A stretch of DNA of 64,000 nucleotides from positions 24,580,015 through 24,644,014 of the forward strand of contig CM067311.1 in NCBI GenBank assembly GCA_034231615.1, given 5' to 3'. This document shows, in pieces, positions 22,281-32,223 of this stretch. How positions within the stretch are numbered: position 1 is the first letter of the stretch; each line of letters opens with the position of its first letter. A model generated the notes under the pieces. It did not search any database. It saw nothing but the letters and a program-made list of their open reading frames with translations, and was not told where the DNA came from. The stretch comes from Meghimatium bilineatum (taxonomy: Eukaryota; Mollusca; Gastropoda; Stylommatophora; Philomycidae). The translations under genes were made by a program, and so were the position numbers.

Positions 22281-23861
22281 CTTCTTCTTCTTCTGCGTTC
22301 AGCATGTGGTCATGCTATACCGTCAGACCTGTCGCCAAGACGAAGTCCACTGTCTTCTCCAGGTCAGAGCGGCTGCCTCATAGCTTTTGCCTCAAGTCTG
22401 TATCCTCTGCCCAGGTCTGCTGTCTCTGCTCTTTGTATGTTTGGCAGTCCTCAAGTATGTGTTCTGGAGTCTGGGTTCCGGATCCACATGGACATTCATC
22501 TGTGTATGAGATCCTTAATCGATAAAGGTGACCCAACAGTCTGTAGTGGCCTGTTCTGAGACGAAATATTGTGGTCTGTTGATATCTCTGGAGGAGATGT
22601 CTTGCATCATGTTCGTATTCCCTTTCCATTTTGTCTTCCACTTTGCTGTGTATGTGTTGCGGATTATTGTTTTTACTTCTCCGTAAGACAGTGGGTGTCT
22701 GTGCTATTTCAATTTGTCTTCCTGCCTTTGACAGAGCATCCGCTTTCTCATTTCCCATGATTCCACAGTGTGATGGTATCCACTGAAGGGCAATAGCTGT
22801 TGATTTTTGGATCTGTCGTAGCTCATGTCTGATGTTGTGCAGAAGGCTTTCGTTTCTGTTGCTCTGGATTGATTCCAGTAGGGATCTGCAATCTGTGAAT
22901 ATGGTTATCTTCTTTGGTCTTGGCAGTCCTGGTTCAGGGAAGGCTTTCAGTGCTTGATGGAGTGCAACTGCTTCTGCTCTAAAATTAGAGGAGTATTTCC
23001 CGGTTGGAAAAGCTTTTGATATTGTCTTCCCATCTGAGTCTTATAAAAATTCCATTCCTTACTGCTCCTTCTGCCGATCCATCTGTGTAGACATGTGTCC
23101 AATCCTTGGGATTGTATTTTATTTCTATCATCTCCAATGTCAATGCTTTTAGTTGAGGTGGAGTTTGGTATTCCTTATTAATTATTCCAGGAACCTGTGT
23201 TATTATGGAGACATTCTGGAGACGATTGCCTGGCTCTTCAAAGTCCGTTAGTGTTTCAATTTCATTTGGGAGGTTTGTGAGGATTTCTTTATGTTGTTCA
23301 TGGATATCTTTAGAGATGCGACAGAAGCTGGTTCTCTTCAACCTGCTTGTGGTTGATCTAGAAATTTGCGCATACATCGGATGGTTTGGCATGCGCTTAA
23401 TTTTTTCCCTTTGAACAAGCACTCTTTCTTCTCTTCTGTCATCCAGTGGGCGGATGTTTACATGTTTTTCCATTACATGGATTGGCGTGGTTTTCATCCC
23501 TCCAGAGATAAGTCGAAGTCCTGCATTTTGTACTTTAGATAGACGATCAGTATTTGTTTTTGATGCTGATGCCCATGCTGTCATTCCATATTCTACTACA
23601 GGTCTGACTGTACCCATGAAGACTTTTCTGAGAATATTTCCATTTGCTCCCCAGCTTGTTCCTGCAAGTTTCTTCATCAAGGATAGCCTCCTGGTTGCTT
23701 TTTGCTCGGTGGTTATTAGGTGTGGTTTCCAGGTGAGTCGCTTGTCTAGTGTGACCCATAGATATGTAGGGTTCTCCACATATGCTAGCTCACTTCTATT
23801 TATTTTAAGATTTGCTTTTTCTTGGTAGTTTGAAAGTGAGAAGATGCTTGTCACCGTTTTG
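22281..23861 (-). mobile_element. LINE-d, 5'-truncated 1.6-kb copy (RT thumb, RNase H, zinc knuckle)
   Basis: Minus strand. The long frame 23854-22985 starts in the RT thumb (YVENPTYLWVTLDKRLTWKPHL; then TVRPVVEYGMTAWA). It passes through a linker and enters RNase H at THVYTDGSAEGAVRNG (first catalytic Asp). A frameshift near 22985 then moves to a frame with FRAEAVALHQALKAF (Glu), ITIFTDCRSLL (Asp) and LQWIPSHCGIMGNEKADALSK (last Asp). The end has FRLRTGHYRLLGHLY and CPCGSGTQTPEHILEDC, a knuckle. The 3' terminus is CATGCTGAACGCAGAAGAAGAAG (complement of 22281-22303). One frameshift in about 1.5 kb, so young. Jockey/I-like by RT thumb plus RNase H; clade not assigned. Confidence 0.93.
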
Positions 23862-24010
23862 AGGTAGACATGAGAGATACACGTGTGAGAGTAAGATCAC
23901 AAGATGTACAGGTTACAGTCTAGCAGCATGCACCACCAAAACAAGAGACATGGTATGTTGGAGATATGTTGGAGCCAAACTTCGTTGCGGAGACGACACT
24001 TAATGATGAT
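23862..24010 (+). repeat. Right arm of the ~150-bp direct repeat flanking LINE-d
   Basis: Near-identical to 22131-22280, ending at the same CGACACTTAATGATGAT. It lies exactly where a right-hand target-site duplication of the LINE-d insertion should be. Confidence 0.88.
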
Positions 24011-24027
24011 GGTCTACAATTTGACCT

Positions 24028-24120
24028 TAAACAGTTTAACTATGTGGCAACACTGGCGCATTTGATCTAAAATTTTTCCGTAAACAGTTTAACTATGTGG
24101 CAACACTGGCGCATTTAGTT
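24028..24120. repeat. 53-bp tandem duplication
   Basis: AAACAGTTTAACTATGTGGCAACACTGGCGCATTT occurs twice, separated by GATCTAAAATTTTTCCGT. The two copies are almost identical. Confidence 0.9.
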
Positions 24121-24407
24121 TTCCAAATATTATTTATATATCACCAAGCCTTCAATTATTATACATGAGAATGCAGCAAAGATAACGACATATAGGATAA
24201 ACAAGAAACTGTAGGCACATGAAACATATGAGATAATTAAATCAGTAGGTCTCAACCTGTTGCGACTCGTGGTCCTCTTTTAGAAAACATTTTCTTCCTT
24301 ACCTTCCCCTTCTGTACTCACAAAAGAAGGTCATTTAATTTCTGTGCAGCTCACCAAAACTTTATGGTTCATGGATGCACATCTTGGTGTTCGTTGTTTA
24401 AATGCCA

Positions 24408-24558
24408 ACGAAGTCGGATGTGTCCGGTTATAGATGCATTAAAACGGTGACACAACACATTTCCATTTTCTGGACTATATCCTGCTGGAAATCTAGTATG
24501 ACCATTGTCCTGCTACAAGAGAGGTTCATGGAAGTTTGAGAATAAATGCTGAAGAAGA
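24408..24558 (+). repeat. SINE-B copy
   Basis: ACGAAGTCGGATGTGTCCGG head, CATTTCCATTTTCTGGACTATATCCTGCTGG middle, GTTTGAGAATAAATGCTGAAGAAG end. Confidence 0.9.
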
Positions 24559-24689
24559 GTTTGAAATATTTCAATTCCTGTGACCACATCTACATGTGTC
24601 TGCGCCCCCCCCCCTCCACAATTTAAAAAAAATCTCCATGGTGTCACTGTACGTCTCCGTGTTCCTATGGCGGAGGAGTATATGCCCCA

Positions 24690-24955
24690 CTTTAAGAATC
24701 TATGCTGTAAAACATCAGAAGAATGCTAGCTAGAGGATATAAAAGAATGAAGTGGCCATATCAAAGGCAAAGAAAGCTGTGTTTTTAACAACAAAGTGGG
24801 ATGACGAGATAGAAGGAATATTTCAAAGAACTTCTAAACTGTTCAAAAATAAAAGCATTACCAGATATAAATCTAGCAGACGAGCGAGCTATGTTAAATG
24901 TGACTGATCAATTGATTACGAGACATAACAAACATGAATTAAAAATAGAGGCCTA
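24690..24955 (+). mobile_element. LINE linker fragment (RTE-like)
   Basis: Around 24820-24910 it reads EYFKELLNCSKIKALPDINLADERAMLNV, the stretch between endonuclease and RT in RTE-like ORFs (compare WREYFKELLN at 26085). Upstream blocks are decayed. Confidence 0.6.
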
Positions 24956-25173
24956 CTGAGATTAATAAACAATTGGTACCAGCGTTACCACCGCTCATCA
25001 ACAACTATTCAGAGAGGATTATGAGCTTAACAATATAAAGAGATATACAGATACTTACATACAACTGTATGCGCCTTGCAACGACAACTACACGGATGAT
25101 AAGAAAGACGAGTTTTTTGACGATCTACAAGAACAAATACAAAAAGTTTTAAAAAAACAGCACGATTTATGTC

Positions 25174-25623
25174 ATGGGAGACTATAATGGCAAAGTAGGT
25201 TCCAACAGACAAAACTACGAACAATATCTTGGCCCCCATGCCGCAAAGAATACTGCAAAGAATGATAACGGACAGAGGGTATTAGATTTGTGCAGCCAAT
25301 ACAACCTATTCATAGCTAACACCTTCTATGAACACAGGGAAACACAAAAGTACACATGGTACAAATGGAACGACATCACAGTTAAAAGTCAGATTGATTA
25401 CATTCTGACAAGGGCGATAGATAGACATAATGTTTTGGATGCGAAAGCAATACCCAATACTATGTGTGGTACTGATCACAAGATAGTAGTGATAACAACA
25501 AGGTCTATCTCATCAAAGATAAACAAAACTACAACTAGAAATGATGGTTTTATCAAAATAATGAATTTAAAGAACGAAGGAGTAAAAGAACAGCCTCCAA
25601 CAGACAGTAGACTCCACATTTAA
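25174..25623 (+). pseudogene. LINE-a endonuclease segment
   Basis: 149 open codons of an APE-type endonuclease. GDYNGKVG holds the conserved Asp and Asn of the active site. YTWYKWNDITVKSQIDYIL carries the substrate-binding and SQIDYI block, and CGTDHKIVV the catalytic Asp-His (normally SDH). The N-terminal catalytic Glu region lies upstream of the truncation point. Frame is lost on both sides, and the 3' part runs into the linker in a different frame. Confidence 0.88.
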
Positions 25624-26190
25624 ACAACAACCTACTGAAGTCGACAGTGCGGAGAAAGAGAGGATTAGATATAGATCGACCATAATCAAAAGTGCAGAAA
25701 GTTTGTGTGGTAAGAGGAGAAATGGAAATAGACAAATTGGAAAAAAGCAAACACACAACGTGGTGATGTGATGAAGTAAAACAAGCAGTCAAAATTAAAA
25801 AACATATACACAAAGAATGGATAAAGTCACAAAATTATATAGATTATGTAAATCTAGCAGAAGTACAAAGCAGAAGTACAAATAAAATAGTCAAAGCAGC
25901 GAAAAAACAATCATGGGAAAGATTAGGAATATCATTAGCAGAAAATCATAGAACTACTACCAGAACATTCTTTAAGATGGTTAGAAGATCAAGAGATGCG
26001 AATTACAACCCAACAGATATTATTAGCGATAAGAATGGACATCCTTTAATACATCCTTCAAAAGTCACCATGCGATGGAGAGAGTATTTCAAAGAGCTAC
26101 TTAACCCCCTGGGGGGAAAGAACAAAACAATACCAACAGACTTAGTGGTTTCAACATTAGAACCAGAAATATTACAACATTAAGTAGATG

Positions 26191-26377
26191 GAGTGTTTTT
26201 TTAGACTAACTGGAATTGAACCAGTCCGTTGCGCGGCACCAAATCGCCTAGCAACTATTGAACATGCGTTCTTCCGTACTTGACTAATAATTATAATGAA
26301 GAACGCGTGTTCAATAGTTGCTAGGCGATTTGGTGCCGTTGAACGGACTGGTTCAATTCCCGTTAGTCTCTAGAGTG
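26191..26377. mobile_element. Palindromic foldback element with 5-bp TSD
   Basis: Two 72-bp arms in inverted order (26203-26274 and 26298-26369) differ at about five positions and enclose a 23-bp AT-rich loop. The element runs 26196-26372 between GAGTG at 26191-26195 and 26373-26377. Removing element plus one GAGTG restores the LINE-a reading GTAGATGGAGTGGTCAGACA (VDGVVRQ) without a frame change, so the borders are secure. Each arm end contains ACTGGTTCAATTCCAGT (or complement), which looks like a tRNA T-arm: 5-bp stem, TTCAATT loop. No transposase. Confidence 0.92.
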
Positions 26378-27023
26378 GTCAGACAAGCACCAAAATGGAA
26401 AACACTAGGGGTGGACAGATTATGGTCCGAAATTATACAAGCAACAGGAGAGTACTGTATCAAATGGTTACATATAATGTTTAACGCAGCATGGGCACAA
26501 CAAAGAACACCTAAAGATTGGCAACAAGCAATAATCATTCCGCTGTGGAAGAATAAAGGTAATACAAGAGAATGTACACAATATCAGGGCATCGCACTAC
26601 TAAGCCATGTAGGCGAAATGTACGCCAAAATTATAGAATCTAGGCTAAGACCCATTATAGAACCACAGCTATCCGACGAACAGATGGGATTTAGAAAAAA
26701 ACAGAAGCTGCACAGATGCAATTTTCATTCTCAGGCAGATGGTGGAGAAAAACATAGAATACAATAAGAACATTTTTGTAACATTTGTAGACCAGGAGAA
26801 AGCCTTCGATAGAGTAAGCATTCTATGGCACACACTGTCTAACTATGGAGTCAACAACCACCTTATTAAAGTATATCAAAGCTTATATGTGAACCGTGAG
26901 AGTGTAATTCGAACGAATAAAGGAATATCAAAACCATTTAAAGTCACATCGGGAGTTAGGCAAGGATGCGTTTTATCACCACTCCTGTTCATCACATATA
27001 TCGATTACGAAAATATTACGTAA
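26318..27023 (+). pseudogene. LINE-a reverse transcriptase core, frame-broken
   Basis: From the foldback border on: VVRQAPKWKTLGVDRLWSEI, then WAQQRTPKDWQQAIIIPLW, KIIESRLRPIIEPQLSDEQMGF (fingers). In the next frame come FVTFVDQEKAFDRV, NKGISKPFKVTSGV and RQGCVLSPLLFITY (palm A and B). The FADD box follows at about 27070 in another frame. The order of RT blocks is complete, with two or three frame changes. Part of the RTE-like LINE-a. Confidence 0.88.
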
Positions 27024-27187
27024 GCATTACGAAAATAGCCAAGATGCAAAATGAAAATATCACAGAACTACTCTTTGCCGACGATCAGGCTATAATAGCA
27101 ATGAATATACTGAACTTCAACGTCATCTAACATCCATGGATATCGAGTGCAAGATCAACAACATGAAGATAAGCATAAACAGAAGCC

Positions 27188-27672
27188 ATGGCAATAGGAA
27201 GGGATACACACAATCTAAATATATCAGTGGAAAATCAAGTCATTAAACAAACCAACACCTTCAAATACATAGGCGTAACATTCTCTTCAGATAGAAAGAT
27301 GGACACCGAAATAGACATTCGTTGCAGCATAGAGAATCAAATACTGGGTCAATTATCCCCTTTATTGCAACACAAAATGCTACCAATGTCAACAAAAAAA
27401 CATCTCATCCAAAGTATCTTCATTCCAACCCTGTGCTACGAATGTCAAACATGGTCCTTAACAACGAAACATAAGAGACAACTGGTTACAAGTGAGATAA
27501 GATGTCTGAGAAAAGCCACAGGAGCGACCAGAAGACACAGAATTAGAAACGATGTCATAAGAGAAAAAGTGGGTGTCATATCAATTCTACAATACATACA
27601 AAACCAACAGATACAATGGTTTGGTCATCTGGAAAGAATGACGTGTGATTCATTAGTTTATAAAGCATATAT
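27188..27672 (+). pseudogene. LINE-a RT thumb and connection
   Basis: Open from HNLNISVENQVIKQTNTFKYIG through FIPTLCYECQTWSLTTKHKRQLV, RHRIRNDVIREK to WFGHLERMTCDSLVYKAY, where the RTE insertion cuts it. The codons continue at 30686 after the second TSD copy. Beyond 27672 the open frame runs on into RTE 5' sequence by chance. Confidence 0.88.
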
Positions 27673-28068
27673 AGGTGACGTCATCACGACAATATGGCGT
27701 TGTGTTTTCATTCTGTGAAGCAGGGATCTATGTTATGTATTATATTCAGTGAATTAGTGTGCAGTGGAAAATATGTCAATTCGGGATAATATCTTGAAGG
27801 TTACTCGTTAATGGATTAAAAGATAACAACATAGTGAAGGTATTATCAAGTTTAGAAGTCTTAATGTGGATGCGTACGAAGTAAGGTTGTGACCTAGTGA
27901 AATGGTAGCGATGCGCTCAGCGCGAAGTTCAAATTTGATGTAGTGTCAACATCAGCAAAGTGCAATGGAGATGGAGAGAGAAAACACATCCATATAACCG
28001 CATCAGGAGGACAGCTGGAGAGGAGATGGGCACCACTAGCTAAACCTTTTGCCCACTGAAATACTACA

Positions 28069-29043
28069 ATGGATAATCACACACAGAGAATACAGAACAA
28101 AGCTCTTAAACTTACCGAAAACTGTGTTATCGGCACATGGAATGTGCGCACGCTATACGCATGCGGAAAGGTCAGCGAACTTACACACGAATTAAACAAG
28201 TATACATGGGACATATTGGGTGTGGCAGAGGTAAGATGGACGGGATTTGGTGAAACAACAACGGATGACGGTCACAAAATATGGTATAGCGGAGATGAAA
28301 CAAAACACCAACATGGAGTGGGGTTTATTGTAAACAAAGAGAAAGTTAAATCTATCATTAGTTGCACCCCTATAAACAGCAGACTTATACCACTACGTGT
28401 AGCAGCTAAACCCAAAAATATCACGATAATTCAAGTTTATGCCCCAACTGCCGATTATGACGAAGAGGAAATAGACGCATTTTACGAAACACTAGAACAC
28501 ACAATAAAGGAGATCCCCAAAAAAGATATATTAATAGTACTAGGCGATTGGAACGCAAAAGTAGGACCTGATGCTTATGCTCAATGGGTCGGTACAGTAG
28601 GGAAATTTGGAACAGGAGAAACGAATGAACGAGGACTAAGACTATTGGATTTTGCCAATAAATTTAAATTTACTCTTGCAAATACATTATTCCCACACAA
28701 GCTTTCCAGAAGAACAACGTGGCATGCTCCAAAAGCAGACATACATAATCAAATTGATTTTATTCTTACACCGATAAAATTCAAGTCCAGCATAAACAAA
28801 GCACAAACAATAACTTTTCCAGGAGCAGACATCGGTAGTGACCATGATATGGTTCTATTGACGATCAAAATTAAGCTAAAAAAGAATCATACGCAAAACA
28901 AATGCACACGATTAAGATTTAATTTAGAAAAATTGAAAGATCCAGAAATAGCAGAGATATTTGAGGCAACAGTGGGAGGAAAATTTGCAGCTCTAAACCT
29001 TGTAAATGAAGATGTTAATTCTCTCACAGAAACCATGAAATGA
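28069..29043 (+). pseudogene. RTE ORF, endonuclease half (intact 324 codons)
   Basis: APE-type endonuclease of an RTE retrotransposon, which nicks target DNA to start reverse transcription. Motifs in order: IGTWNVRTL (residue ~23, Asn), VAEVRWTG (Glu), IIQVYAPTADYDEEE, LVLGDWNAKVG (Asp/Asn), GLRLLDFANKFKFTLANTLF, RRTTWHAPKADIHNQIDFIL, and IGSDHDMVLL (final Asp-His). All catalytic residues I know for the family are present. The start at 28069 fits the RTE habit of beginning close to the endonuclease. The same frame continues past a TGA at 29041 into the linker (29044-29517). Confidence 0.93.
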
Positions 29044-29517
29044 ACTTTATTAGAATCAGCAACAGAAATACTAGGGACAAGAAGAATAACACACAAACCT
29101 TGGGTAACAGATGACATCCTAAAATTGTGTGACGAACGGAGGGAAATGAAAAAGATTAAGAAAGAGGCCCCTGAAATGTCAGGGCAATATAGCAAAATAA
29201 ACAAAAACATCAGAAGGAAAATGAAACAAGCACAAGAAGTGTGGCTAGAGGAAAAATGCGAAACTATCAATGAAGGTATTAAACGCGGAAACAGCAAGGT
29301 AGCATACGACACTCTAAGAAAGATAACACAGCCAAATAGACCAAAGATATCTACAATACAAGACAAACACGGAAAGATACTCAATGAAACAACAGATATA
29401 GTGAAAAGATGGACAGAGTATTGCAAGGAGCTGTATAACTGCAAGTGTAATCCTGACTACACGATATTACAGAATTCTGAACTAAACAACAGAAAAAATT
29501 TAACATCCGAACACTAA
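29044..29517 (+). pseudogene. RTE ORF, linker before the RT
   Basis: Same frame as the endonuclease. Charged, helical sequence with PWVTDDILKLCDERREMKKIKKE, KQAQEVWLEEKCE, NSKVAYDTLRKIT, the ILNETTDIVKRWTEYCKELYN signature, then a stop. In complete RTE proteins the RT fingers (KxxGxDxIPxE, NYRxISLxxxxxKI) follow. They are absent here. Confidence 0.88.
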
Positions 29518-30650
29518 TCGAAAAACATATTCAGCAGCAATGTGATCTATACCACAACTTCATTGACTTTACAAAGGCCTTTGATCGTGTTTGGCATGAT
29601 GGTCTGTGGCACATACTGAGGGAATTTAATTTTGACACCACAATTATAGACATTATTGAAGCTCTGTACGAAAATGCAAATAGTGCTGTCTTGTCACACA
29701 ATACAATTGGAGAGTTCTTCAAAACAACTGTGGGAGTTCGACAGGGATGCATAATGTCCCCAGTACTTTTTAACATATACTTAGAGCACATCATACAAGA
29801 GACATTGCATGACTACAACACGTCTATATCGATCGGAGGTCGCCCTATTTGCAACTTGCGTTTCGCTGATGATATTGATCTTATAGCTGGGTCAGAACAA
29901 TCATTGCAAGAATTAACATCAAAGTTAGAAAAAGTTACCAGCAAGTACGGAATGGAAATCAATTCATATAAGAGCAAAATCTTGGTAAACAGCAGAGACA
30001 CAGAAAACCAGACTAATATCATGATGAATGGACATAAGCTTGAAGAGGTGAAAACCTTCAAATACCTCGGATCCAGTATATGCAGCGATGGTAAATGCAA
30101 AGTAGAACTAAAAATAAGGCTGGAGATGGCTTTAGCGTCCTTGTCAAGGCGAACTGTGATTTGGAAAAGCAACATCAGTGTTGGAGTGAAAATCAAACTG
30201 TATAGGTCGCTGGTGCTTTCCATTGTGTTGTATGGTTGTGAGAGTTGGACACTCACTGCGGACATGGAGAGAAGATTACAGGCTTTCGAGTATAAATGCT
30301 ACAGAAGAATTCTACGAATTTCCTATAGGGAACATAAGACCAATGTGTACGTAAGAAATAAAGTAGAGATGTGTGCAGGTGTCCAGGAGCCATTGCTTTC
30401 AATAGTGAAACGACGAAAACTAGCATGGTTCGGACATGTATGCAGGCACGATTCCTTGTCAAAGACAATACTGCAGGGAACTGTCGAGGGTGGAAGAAGC
30501 AGAGGAGGACAAATAAAGACATGGACAGACAACATCAAGGAATGGACAGGGCTAGATATTTCCACACTCATCCGCATCGCTGAGGATATAATTCGCTGGA
30601 GGACTCTGTGTGCTGAAGCTTCCAATGTGGTACCCCTACGACCCTGAAGG
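29518..30650 (+). pseudogene. RTE ORF, reverse transcriptase palm to C terminus
   Basis: Opens in a new frame with LIEKHIQQQCDLYHNFIDFTKAFDRVWHD (palm A, catalytic Asp). It continues with TTVGVRQGCIMSPVLFNIYLE (B), CNLRFADDIDLIAG (catalytic FADD, about 29856), YGMEINSYKSKI, VKTFKYLGSSICSDG (thumb), LYGCESWTL, KRRKLAWFGHVCRHDSLSKT and RSRGGQIKTWTDNIKEWTGL, ending at a natural stop. About 360 continuous codons. Without the fingers it should not polymerise. Confidence 0.93.
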
Positions 30651-32009
30651 GTTATGGGTTTTATTGATTGATTGAAAGCATATATGAAGAGAGGAGAAGC
30701 AGAACGAAGAGCCAGGGGTAGACCTAGAGTACGCTGGAACGACAAATCAAAGAGACATTACACGAACACCAAATAACATTATCTGAAGCAGCCAGAAAAG
30801 CTAGAACAAGAATATTGAATCTCCCTCGACACCCGTAAAGGGTAAAAGAGGAAAGAAGAAGAAGAAGTTACCACCGCTTTGCTTTTTTCCCAAGTTCTTG
30901 GCTTTTTCGATCAGACCTTGGGTTATTTTCTTAAAAACTTGGCTTTTTTGGGGCAATTTCTTAAAGAAAAATCTTTATTAAATTATCTCTAATAGTTCCA
31001 CAATAAGTCCCGTTGACTGTTTTTGTGTGTTACGTTTTAGTTTTGAGTTACTTTCCCACGTTTATTTTAATTTACTTCGTCGACCCTTCTGGATTCAAAT
31101 AATTGATGTCGTCCTGACAGCTAGATAATAGTGCTATATGTAAAAAATAGTAGTAATTCTCACTCATCACTGACATGTGTATATGAATCGTGCTTTAAAA
31201 ATAATCAAATTTTATGACTGTGTTGTTTATTTACTGAATGTATAGACTATATCTCGTATAATTATTAATGATATAATTTATGGAAGGGAATAAAGAACGT
31301 GGTGGTTCAATTATTGCGACATCATCATTGAGTCCGTGTAAGAGACGTAAAACAACAAAGACATGGTATAAGCAACCATTCTGTAGTGAATGACTCGAAG
31401 ACAAAGAGCTAAAGGAGTGGATACAATCTGATCCTTGCAAACTTTATGTAATGCAAAATGATGTAAATGTAATGCAAACTTTATGTAATGCAAAATGATT
31501 CATTTTGCATTACTATTTGTTCATTAGGTTACTGCGGCACCATCCACTTTGTCGGACACCCTCTGGCCATTTGGTTATTTATATCAAACTTTATGTGTAG
31601 GTTAATGGCACTTCCACATTCACCAGCATGCGTGGGAAGAATATTTTCACAGGTAAATATGGTGAAAACAACACTAACTAATAGATTGCATGTTGTTACA
31701 GTAACAAACCGATTATTGTCAAAGCAAGCCATTTCAAGAAATGATTGTCATCTCGTGGACACCACCTAAAGCTATAATTGCTGATGTTACAGAAGGCCGT
31801 TGTCATCAACGTTATGTAGAAGGAGTGACAAATAGACAGAAACAGTGGAGTTGAGTAATGCCACTCAAAGATGACGATGTGGAGGACTTTGATTCAGTTG
31901 TTGATGTTTAAACTGTTGTAACTGTTGTTCTGAAGTTATTACTTAGCCTACAAGTACAGTGTTTATTTTAGCATATTAGTTGTTCATATACTATAGATAT
32001 ATGTAGACT

Positions 32010-32121
<112 letters not shown>

Positions 32122-32223
32122 AACTTGGCTTATCTTGGCATTTATTTTGTCCTCCGAACTTGTGACTTTTCAAAATGTTTGGTGGTAACGCTGATTAGTA
32201 TACACCGCGTTCAACACATCTAG

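Larger units (their letters stand above)
27662..30685 (+). mobile_element. LINE-b: RTE element with both ends and 11-bp TSD
   Basis: AAAGCATATAT at 27662-27672 and 30675-30685 brackets 27673-30674 (3,002 bp). A 5' leader of about 395 bp precedes the ATG at 28069. One ORF encodes an APE endonuclease followed by an RT. The 3' end is a short non-A repeat, TTGATTGATTG, as in the RTE clade. The endonuclease is complete. The ORF has an in-frame stop, and a block of roughly 130 codons (RT fingers) is missing around 29515, with a frame change. Both termini being present is unusual here, where most LINEs are 5'-truncated. Its identical TSD makes it one of the youngest insertions in the window. Confidence 0.95.
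24984..30878 (+). mobile_element. LINE-a (RTE-like, GAA tail), 5'-truncated, 12-bp TSD
   Basis: GTTACCACCGCT at 24984-24995 and 30867-30878 brackets the element exactly. Own sequence is 24996-27672 and 30686-30866. It starts inside the APE endonuclease: TYIQLYAPCNDNY, MGDYNGKVGSN (25171 on), SQIDYIL and CGTDHKIVV. Then come the linker WREYFKELLN, RT fingers TPKDWQQAIIIPLWKNKGNTREC, SDEQMGFRKKQ, the palm FVTFVDQEKAFDRVS (26775), VRQGCVLSPLLF, the catalytic LLFADDQ (about 27070), thumb FKYIGVTFSSD, and LCYECQTW. C-terminal codons resume at 30686 (MKRGEAERRARGRPRVRW) and the end is (GAA)n. Several frame changes occur, so it is not functional. Confidence 0.93.
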
